Assembly: GCA_028291845.1 (NCBI GenBank)
Contig: JAQGNM010000301.1
Coordinates: forward strand, 1-10,505
From: Massilia sp.
Lineage (GTDB): Bacteria > Pseudomonadota > Gammaproteobacteria > Burkholderiales > Burkholderiaceae_D
Direction of reading: 5' to 3'
Length of the DNA: 10,505 nucleotides
In this document: positions 1 to 5,807 of the stretch, piece after piece
How the letters are laid out: every line of letters begins with the position of its first letter
How positions within the stretch are numbered: the stretch's first letter is position 1
Program-made: the position numbers and the translations under genes
Notes under the pieces: generated by a model
The model's input: the letters and a program-made list of their open reading frames with translations, nothing else
Told to the model about the DNA's origin: nothing
The model's database searches: none

Positions 1-1078
<1,078 letters not shown>

Positions 1079-1086
1079 ACGAGCGA

Positions 1087-1112
1087 CGCGCCTGAGAGCT
1101 GTTCGCGGCGCG
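1087..1112. terminator. weak hairpin between convergent genes
   Basis: The 36-nt gap between the stop codons at 1078 and 1115 contains CGCGCC (1087-1092) and its complement GGCGCG (1107-1112) around a 14-nt loop. There is no clear U-tract on either strand (only CTTTA follows on the plus strand), so a bidirectional terminator is possible but poorly supported. Confidence 0.2.
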
Positions 1113-1114
1113 CT

Positions 1115-1660
1115 TTATGCCGCCGGATCGAGGAAGAACACCGCGTACGCCTTGGCCGGTGTCTTCTCGGTCGGCTTTTCGATCTGCACCTGGGCGCAGT
1201 CTTCCGCCGCCAGGCTGCGCCAGTTGGCGATACCGGCATTGGCGAAGAACGCCGTCGCCTTCGAGCCCAGGCTCAAGTCCAGCGCGATGCGGGCATTGCG
1301 CGCGCCGGTTTTGGCGTAGTTCACGCCCTGCAAAGCAAAACCGAATTGCGCCAGCCATGGCTCCCACAGGCCCGACTCGCTGCCGGCGACGATGCGCTTG
1401 AATATCTCGTGCAGCGCCAGGCCCTTTTTTACCCCCACCCGCAGCACCTGCAGCGAGGGCGCCTCGCGCGCGTCGATGCTGCGCTTGGCGGCGCCGCGAT
1501 CGCTGATGGCTTTCAGCTCTTTTGAAAAGGCGGCGTCGCGCTCGGTGTAGTCGCGCATGCGGCCGTACAGTTCCGGATCGAGGAAGGGATTGGGCGGACG
1601 GCCGGCCGGCGCGGCCTCCTCGCTGGCGGACTTGGCGGAAGTGGTTTTTTTGTTGGTCAT
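1115..1660 (-). CDS. hypothetical protein, 181 aa, unrecognised
   Basis: I do not recognise this protein. The ATG at 1660 opens a Lys/Ser/Thr/Ala-rich, probably disordered N-terminus (residues 1-20) followed by a Pro-rich turn (GRPPNPFLDPELYGRM). Residues 30-60 are charged and likely helical (DYTERDAAFSKELKAISDR). The rest looks like a compact soluble alpha/beta domain with WEPWLAQFGFAL near residue 97 and FFANAGIANW near residue 139. There is no signal peptide, membrane segment or cysteine cluster, and only one Cys. Base composition and codon use match the neighbours and the frame reads as normal coding sequence, so it is likely real. No purine-rich Shine-Dalgarno is visible before the start. 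It is divergent from the lipoprotein gene and convergent with the ACAD11-like gene, so it is probably monocistronic. Confidence 0.75.
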   Translation of the reverse strand: MTNKKTTSAKSASEEAAPAGRPPNPFLDPELYGRMRDYTERDAAFSKELKAISDRGAAKRSIDAREAPSLQVLRVGVKKGLALHEIFKRIVAGSESGLWEPWLAQFGFALQGVNYAKTGARNARIALDLSLGSKATAFFANAGIANWRSLAAEDCAQVQIEKPTEKTPAKAYAVFFLDPAA

Positions 1661-1697
1661 GATCGGTGCGCCAAGGCAGGCAGGAGAACGGGGCGAC

Positions 1698-1706
1698 AGT
1701 GTAGCA
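1698..1706 (-). promoter_or_regulatory. candidate extended -10 for the hypothetical gene
   Basis: On the minus strand TGCTACACT (1706 to 1698) fits an extended -10 (TGnTAnnnT). Transcription would begin near 1691, giving a leader of about 30 nt before the ATG at 1660. No good -35 hexamer lies at 16-18 nt. Prediction from sequence only. Confidence 0.35.
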
Positions 1707-1816
1707 CTTCAGGGGCGGCGATTGCCCGCATCCTTGATTGCCGGGTTGAATGTTGCGTGACGGCACGAAATGGCACCGCAATGATTTCGCGCAAATGCCG
1801 TGAAACGACGCGCTCT

Positions 1817-1844
1817 TATGATCAGTTTCCCCTGTTCAACGGAG
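1817..1844 (+). promoter_or_regulatory. -10 element and RBS of the lipoprotein gene
   Basis: TATGAT (1817-1822) matches five of six bases of the sigma70 -10 consensus, but no convincing -35 lies upstream. GGAG (1841-1844) is 8 nt before the ATG at 1853. This RBS, together with the signal sequence that follows, fixes the start at 1853 rather than at the in-frame upstream ATGs at 1757 and 1781. Confidence 0.4.
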
Positions 1845-1852
1845 TAGACGCG

Positions 1853-2302
1853 ATGAAGAAAATCCTGATTCCAGCTTTACTAGCCGCCTTGCTGAGCGCG
1901 TGCGGCGGCGGCGGCAGCGCCGGTGGCGCCACGCCGAGCGCCGCAGCGCCGGCAGCGCAGACGCCAATCGCGCCTGCGGTGGTCACGGCGCCCCCGGAGA
2001 CACCGAGTTACACGCTGAGCACGCCATCAGCGAATCTGTCCACCGACAATACCAGCGCACTGATCAAATACGCCGGCACCACCAACATGGCGCTACAAGG
2101 CAAAGGCAACAAAATCTGGATCAGCGACGCCCAGGCCATGGGAACGGTCACCGTGACGGGCAGCGACAATGTGATCGTCTTCAAGCCCGCCTCCACCGTT
2201 GCTTCTCTCACGGTGAGCGCCGGCAACACCGTTTACCTGCCGGCCGGTTCGCCCATCAAGGTCGAAGGGAGCGGGGCCACGGTCAATTACTATACGAAAT
2301 AA
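1853..2302 (+). CDS. small lipoprotein with short beta-solenoid-like repeats (DUF3060-like)
   Basis: Predicted 149-residue lipoprotein. The N-terminus MKKILIPALLAALLSAC is a lipoprotein signal with lipobox LSAC and lipidated Cys17. Gly18 follows, so there is no Asp+2 inner-membrane retention signal and outer-membrane sorting is expected. Residues 18-25 are Gly-rich and 26-51 form an Ala/Pro-rich linker. The C-terminal domain (about 65-149) contains four short strands with a shared pattern: LQGKGNKIWI (81-90), VTGSDNVIVF (101-110), VSAGNTVYL (121-129) and VEGSGATVNY (137-146), spaced 16-20 residues. This G-x-x-N-x-[IV] pattern resembles DUF3060 domains, which look like small right-handed beta-solenoids; the assignment is from memory of the family and function is unknown. 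It stands alone: divergent from the hypothetical gene and convergent with the MaoC operon, 19 nt between stop codons. Confidence 0.85.
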   Translation: MKKILIPALLAALLSACGGGGSAGGATPSAAAPAAQTPIAPAVVTAPPETPSYTLSTPSANLSTDNTSALIKYAGTTNMALQGKGNKIWISDAQAMGTVTVTGSDNVIVFKPASTVASLTVSAGNTVYLPAGSPIKVEGSGATVNYYTK

Positions 2303-2304
2303 AC

Positions 2305-2316
2305 TCGCGGCCGCGA
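2305..2316. other. 12-bp perfect palindrome between convergent stop codons
   Basis: TCGCGGCCGCGA lies in the 19-nt space between the lipoprotein stop (2302) and the MaoC stop (2322). With no loop and no T-run it is not a standard intrinsic terminator. In GC-rich DNA it may be chance; it is the only structure in this gap. Confidence 0.3.
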
Positions 2317-2321
2317 CGCGC

Positions 2322-2771
2322 TCAATAGCAGCGCATCAGCATTTCAGCGACGCACGCCGGTTTTGCACCGGCGTCGCTTTCGATGACCACGTTCCAGGTC
2401 AGCTGCTCGCCTCCCTCGACCGCCTCGACCGCCAGCAAGGTGACGCGCGCCCGTACCCGGCTGCCGACCGGCACCGGCGCCGGAAAGCGCACCTTATTGA
2501 GGCCGTAGTTCAGCACCATCTTCGCCCCTGCCAGGCGCACGGCGTTTTCGAACAGGGCCGGAATCAGCGACAAGGTCAGAAACCCGTGCGCCACCGGCAT
2601 GCGGAACGGCGACTCGCGCTGGCAGCGCGCCGGATCGGTATGAATCCACTGGTGGTCCTCGGTGGCCTCGGCGAAGGTGTCGATGCGCGTTTGCGGCATG
2701 TCCAGCCAGTCGGAGACTGCGACCTCCTGGCCGACGCAGTCGCGCAGCAGTGCCGGATTCATGTCACGCAT
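2322..2771 (-). CDS. MaoC-like (R)-specific enoyl-CoA hydratase, NodN-type
   Basis: Hot-dog-fold hydratase of 149 aa, expected to add water to a trans-2-enoyl-CoA made by the dehydrogenase pair upstream. The signature FAEATEDHQWIHTDP (33-47) carries the Asp39-x4-His44 catalytic dyad of hydratase-2/MaoC enzymes, followed by MPVAHGFLTLSLIP, typical of NodN/MaoC single-domain proteins. I chose the ATG at 2771 because GGGAG (2785-2781) sits 9 nt before it; the alternative ATG at 2762 is 18 nt away from that site. The chosen start overlaps the previous gene's TGA by 8 nt, implying translational coupling. It is the last gene of the four-gene operon. Length and motifs are intact. Substrate unknown. 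Confidence 0.9.
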   Translation of the reverse strand: MRDMNPALLRDCVGQEVAVSDWLDMPQTRIDTFAEATEDHQWIHTDPARCQRESPFRMPVAHGFLTLSLIPALFENAVRLAGAKMVLNYGLNKVRFPAPVPVGSRVRARVTLLAVEAVEGGEQLTWNVVIESDAGAKPACVAEMLMRCY

Positions 2772-3246
2772 CGCCGGCCGCTCCCGGACGGCGCAGGAAC
2801 ATGCCCATCCCTTCGATGGTGCAGACGTCGACGCCATGCTGGTTTTTTGCGACCCACTTCGACCAGACCACGCCGCGGTCCGGCTTCGATTCGGACGGCT
2901 TGACTTTGACGGTCTCGTAGCGCACTCGTAAAGTGTCGCCGGCGCGCACCGGGGCCAGCCAGCGCACGCCATCCAGGCCCGGCGAACCCATGCTCGACGA
3001 CGCCGCCATCAGGCCGTCGACCACCAGCCGCATCATCATGCTGCAGGTGTGCCAGCCGCTGGCGATCACGCCGCCGTAGATCGAGCCGGCAGCTGCCGCG
3101 GCATCGATGTGGAAGGGCTGCGGGTCGAACTGGCGGGCGAAGTCGATGATCTCCGCTTCGGTGACGTGGCGCTCGCCCAGATCGATCACCTGGCCGGGGT
3201 AAAAGTCTTCGAAATACCAGCTGACGCTTCTCATCCCCTCGCTCAT
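2764..3246 (-). CDS. MaoC-like enoyl-CoA hydratase
   Basis: Second single hot-dog MaoC-family protein, 160 aa. After the entry motif WYFEDFYPGQVIDLGERHVTE comes FARQFDPQPFHID (36-48), carrying the Asp41-x4-His46 dyad, then YGGVIASGWHTCSMMMRLV, a strongly conserved substrate-pocket segment in this family. The start at 3246 is supported by AGGGAG (3259-3254) 7 nt upstream and by an ATGA overlap with the stop of the preceding dehydrogenase gene. Both MaoC proteins of this operon keep their catalytic dyad, so neither looks like a purely structural partner; they may act on different chain lengths or form a heteromer. This differs from mycobacterial ChsH1-ChsH2, in which one MaoC partner is thought to be inactive. 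Confidence 0.92.
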   Translation of the reverse strand: MSEGMRSVSWYFEDFYPGQVIDLGERHVTEAEIIDFARQFDPQPFHIDAAAAAGSIYGGVIASGWHTCSMMMRLVVDGLMAASSSMGSPGLDGVRWLAPVRAGDTLRVRYETVKVKPSESKPDRGVVWSKWVAKNQHGVDVCTIEGMGMFLRRPGAAGDA

Positions 3247-4400
3247 GCCGTCACTCCCTGCGCGTCCATCTGCGCAAATCCCGGCTGCGCCATGAAGCGG
3301 CGCAGGTGATGGTCGCCATCGCCCAAGGTCAGTTCGATCATCGCCAGGCGCTTGAAGTGGTGCGCGGCCGGCAGCTCGTTGGTCACGCCCATGCCGCCGT
3401 GCAGCTGCACCGCCTGCTGGCCGATGAAGCGGGCCGCTTCGCCGACCCGGTACTTGGCGGCCGACACCGCGCCGCGCCGCTCCGCGCTGTCGCTCGAGCC
3501 GGCCTTGACCGCCGCCAGCAGCGCCATCGAACGGGCCTGCTCGAGGTGGATGAACATGTCGGCCATGCGGTGCTGCAGGGCCTGGAATTTGCCGATCGGC
3601 GCGCCGAATTGATTGCGGGTTTTCAGGTAGTCGAGGGTGGCGTCGAACAGCGCTTCCATCGCCCCCAGCGCTTCGGCGCACAACAGCGCGGCGCCGTAGT
3701 CGGCACAGGCGTCGAGGATGTCCCAGCCGGCCCCCGCCGCGCCGATCAAGGCGTCGGCGCCGACCTTGACCTTGTCGAAGACGATATCGGCGGCGCGCTG
3801 GCCGTCCAGGCTGCGGTAGCCCAGGATGGTAATCCCGGGCGCGTCGGCCGGCACCACGAACAGCGAGATGCCGGCCTGCTCGCGCTGGCCGCCGGCGCTG
3901 CGGGCCGAGACGATCAGCATGTTCGCTTGTGCGCCGTGCACGACCACGCTCTTGCGGCCGTCGATCACGAAGCCGTCGCCATCGGGCGTGGCGGTGACGG
4001 CGATGTAGGCGAGGTCATGGCGCGACTGGCGCTCGTGCAGGGCGCAAGCCAGTTTCAGTTCGCCGGCCGCCACCTGTTCGAGCAGGTGGCCGTGCGCGCC
4101 GCCGCGTTTTAAAAATTCGGCGCCCAGCACGGTGGCGAAATACGGTTCGACCACCAGGCCGCGGCCGAGCTCCTTCATCACCACGTACATGTCGACCGCG
4201 CTGCCGCTGAAACCGCCCTGCTCCTCGGGCACCGGCAGCGCCGTCATGCCCAGTTCGGCCAATGTGTTCCAGGCTTGCTGCGAGACGCCGGCGTCCGAGC
4301 CGATGATCTTCATGCGCGCATCGAAACCATAATCCTTGTCGATCCAGCGCTTGAGGGCATCGGCGAACTGCTGCTGCTCTTCCTTGAGATTGAAGTCCAT
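3243..4400 (-). CDS. acyl-CoA dehydrogenase, small (PimD-like) subunit
   Basis: A 385-aa acyl-CoA dehydrogenase fold protein expected to pair with the product of the gene before it. N-terminal helical domain about 1-115, beta domain about 116-220, C-terminal helical domain about 221-370. The flavin contact RNQFG (262-266) and QLHGGMGVTNE (332-342) are present. The usual SEPxAGSD flavin loop is not: its place is taken by ALHERQSRHDL (120-130). The catalytic segment reads LGDGDHHLRRF (359-369), so Asp361 stands where YEG has Glu; this GDxDHHL form is usual for pimeloyl-CoA dehydrogenase small-subunit relatives. AGGAG (4410-4406) lies 5 nt before the ATG and overlaps the stop of the upstream gene. 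Oxidation of a dicarboxyl-, branched- or ring-bearing acyl-CoA is plausible but not shown. Confidence 0.92.
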   Translation of the reverse strand: MDFNLKEEQQQFADALKRWIDKDYGFDARMKIIGSDAGVSQQAWNTLAELGMTALPVPEEQGGFSGSAVDMYVVMKELGRGLVVEPYFATVLGAEFLKRGGAHGHLLEQVAAGELKLACALHERQSRHDLAYIAVTATPDGDGFVIDGRKSVVVHGAQANMLIVSARSAGGQREQAGISLFVVPADAPGITILGYRSLDGQRAADIVFDKVKVGADALIGAAGAGWDILDACADYGAALLCAEALGAMEALFDATLDYLKTRNQFGAPIGKFQALQHRMADMFIHLEQARSMALLAAVKAGSSDSAERRGAVSAAKYRVGEAARFIGQQAVQLHGGMGVTNELPAAHHFKRLAMIELTLGDGDHHLRRFMAQPGFAQMDAQGVTA

Positions 4401-4409
4401 GTCCGCTCC

Positions 4410-5597
4410 TTAAAGTCCGAGAATCATCTGGGAGATGATATTGCGCTGAATCTCGTTCGAGCCGCCGTAGATCGAGGTCTTGCGGAAGTTGAAGTAGTAG
4501 CCGGCCAGGGGCGCGGCGTCGTCGTCGCCGCCGCGCGCGTGCTCGCTCCCGGACTCGAGGTAGGCCGGGTCGAACGGCAGCGCCATGGGACCGGCCGCCT
4601 CCACCATCAATTCGGTCAGCCGCTGCTGGATCTCGGTGCCGCGCACTTTCAGCACCGACGCCTCGGCGCCCGGCGCTTTTGCCTGCGCCAGCACGCGCAG
4701 CACCGTCATCTCCAGCGCCATCAGTTCGATTTCCAGCGCCGCCACCTTGGCGCCGAACAGCGGGTCGGCCAGCAGCGAGCGGCCGTCGACGAACTGCTTG
4801 CTGGCGTAGCGCTTCAAAAACGCCAGCTCGCGCTTGGAACGGCCGACCGCGGCAATGCCGGTCCTCTCGTGGCCCAGCAGGTATTTGGCGTAGGTCCAGC
4901 CCTTGTTTTCCTGCCCGACCAGGTTGGCCACCGGCACCCGCACCTTGTCGAACCAGACTTCGTTCACTTCATGGTCTTCATCGAGCATCTCGATCGGACG
5001 CACGGTGATGCCGGGCGACTTCATGTCGATCAGCAGAAACGAGATGCCTTCCTGCTTGCGCACGCCAGTGTCGGTGCGCACCAGGCAGAAAATCATGTCG
5101 GCATGCTGGGCCAGGGTGGTCCAGGTTTTCTGGCCGTTGACGATGTAATGGTCGCCATCGCGCACCGCGGTGGTCTTCAGCGAAGCCAGGTCGGAACCGG
5201 CGCCCGGTTCCGAATATCCCTGGCACCACCAGTCTTCGCACGACAGGATACGGGGTAAATAGTATGCTTTTTGTTCGGCACTGGCGAACGCCATGATGAC
5301 CGGCGCCACCATATTCACGCCGAATGGCAGGATCGGCGGCGTGCCGGCGCGTGCGCATTCCTCTTCCCAGATATGGCGCTGCACCGGGCTCCAGCCCGGG
5401 CCGCCGAATTCGACCGGCCAGCCGGGCGCCACCCAACCCTGCTTGGCCAGGATCTTGTGCCAGCGGACGTAATCGTCACGCTGCATGCGCAGGTGGTTAT
5501 TGACTTTGTGTTTGAGATCGGCCGGCAGATGCTCGGCCAGGAAGGCGCGTACCTGGTCGCGAAAGGCCAGGTCGTCGGCGCTGTAATGCAGGTCCAT
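4410..5597 (-). CDS. acyl-CoA dehydrogenase, large (PimC-like) subunit
   Basis: A 395-aa acyl-CoA dehydrogenase, first gene of the four-gene operon. It keeps GYSEPGAGSDLASLK (127-141) and the flavin-stacking TWTTLAQHAD (158-167). The C-terminal segment reads SIYGGSNEIQRN (375-386): Gly378 replaces the catalytic Glu of YEG enzymes. A Glu in LLGHERTGI (Glu244), in the helix-G region used as catalytic base by isovaleryl-CoA and long-chain dehydrogenases, may serve instead. The R-x-Q-F-G flavin contact is not recognisable (sequence near 263-282 diverges). The losses are complementary to those of the small subunit, as in alpha2-beta2 enzymes of the ChsE4-ChsE5 (FadE26-FadE27) type with one FAD site per heterodimer. 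An Arg/Gly/Asp-rich stretch (350-361) is probably a surface loop. AGGAG (5607-5603) is 5 nt before the ATG. Confidence 0.94.
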   Translation of the reverse strand: MDLHYSADDLAFRDQVRAFLAEHLPADLKHKVNNHLRMQRDDYVRWHKILAKQGWVAPGWPVEFGGPGWSPVQRHIWEEECARAGTPPILPFGVNMVAPVIMAFASAEQKAYYLPRILSCEDWWCQGYSEPGAGSDLASLKTTAVRDGDHYIVNGQKTWTTLAQHADMIFCLVRTDTGVRKQEGISFLLIDMKSPGITVRPIEMLDEDHEVNEVWFDKVRVPVANLVGQENKGWTYAKYLLGHERTGIAAVGRSKRELAFLKRYASKQFVDGRSLLADPLFGAKVAALEIELMALEMTVLRVLAQAKAPGAEASVLKVRGTEIQQRLTELMVEAAGPMALPFDPAYLESGSEHARGGDDDAAPLAGYYFNFRKTSIYGGSNEIQRNIISQMILGL

Positions 5598-5629
5598 TGT
5601 GTCTCCTCGTAGGGGGTCGCCTTAAAAAA

Positions 5630-5653
5630 GCACGATCGTTCACAAGGATTGTA
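5630..5653 (-). promoter_or_regulatory. promoter and putative operator of the acyl-CoA dehydrogenase/MaoC operon
   Basis: On the minus strand TACAAT (5653-5648) is a good -10 hexamer, with predicted start near 5641 and a leader of about 44 nt. Immediately downstream lies the palindrome ACGATCGT (5639-5632), extendable to a 12-bp imperfect inverted repeat (5641-5630, one mismatched pair). It would cover the transcription start, the position expected of a repressor site. TetR-family regulators often control acyl-CoA catabolic operons, but no regulator gene is in view. No clear -35 hexamer is visible. Confidence 0.5.
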
Positions 5654-5690
5654 CCTGAAATTCGTGGCTCCGGGCCGCAGCGGACCGGAG

Positions 5691-5801
5691 GGGGGACTGG
5701 CACAAGCGCGAAGCGCGCAGATGCCTGTCCCATGGTCGATTTGCCGCAAAGCAGAGAGGGGACAGGCACCTTCGGTCCGATCGCGGCCCGGCCAGTCCCC
5801 C
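5691..5801. repeat. composite REP/BIME-like inverted repeat
   Basis: Two hairpin units in opposite orientation. The left unit pairs GGGACTGGCA (5693-5702) with TGCCTGTCCC (5722-5731), one mismatch, and its loop holds a GCGC-GAA-GCGC mini-hairpin (5706-5716). The right unit pairs GGGGACAGGC (5758-5767) with GCCAGTCCCC (5791-5800), one mismatch. The units are mutual inverts: outer arms 5691-5701 and 5791-5801 match perfectly over 11 bp, inner arms 5722-5731 and 5759-5768 over 10 bp. The GGGGACAGGCAC core resembles dispersed intergenic palindromes that I recall in Oxalobacteraceae and other proteobacteria, often linked to RAYT transposases; this is recollection, not a search. It ends 7 nt before the prc stop and may also act as its terminator. 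The remainder of the 5598-5807 gap holds only the operon promoter region. Confidence 0.75.
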
Positions 5802-5807
5802 TGCTAA

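Noticed and set aside
2764..3681. Long version of the second MaoC protein starting at 3681
   Set aside because: The added N-terminus is an off-frame reading of the small dehydrogenase subunit; the ATG at 3246 has an RBS and an ATGA overlap.
4505..4560. GC-rich repetitive stretch near the C-terminus of the large dehydrogenase subunit as a possible frameshift or insertion
   Set aside because: The frame stays open and the conserved YGGSNEIQRN segment follows in phase, so it is only an Arg/Gly/Asp-rich surface loop.
4275..5258. 327-codon plus-strand open frame opposite the dehydrogenase operon
   Set aside because: Antisense shadow of two well-supported dehydrogenase genes; it crosses their junction and has no coding features of its own. 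The same applies to the open frame at 3306-4112.
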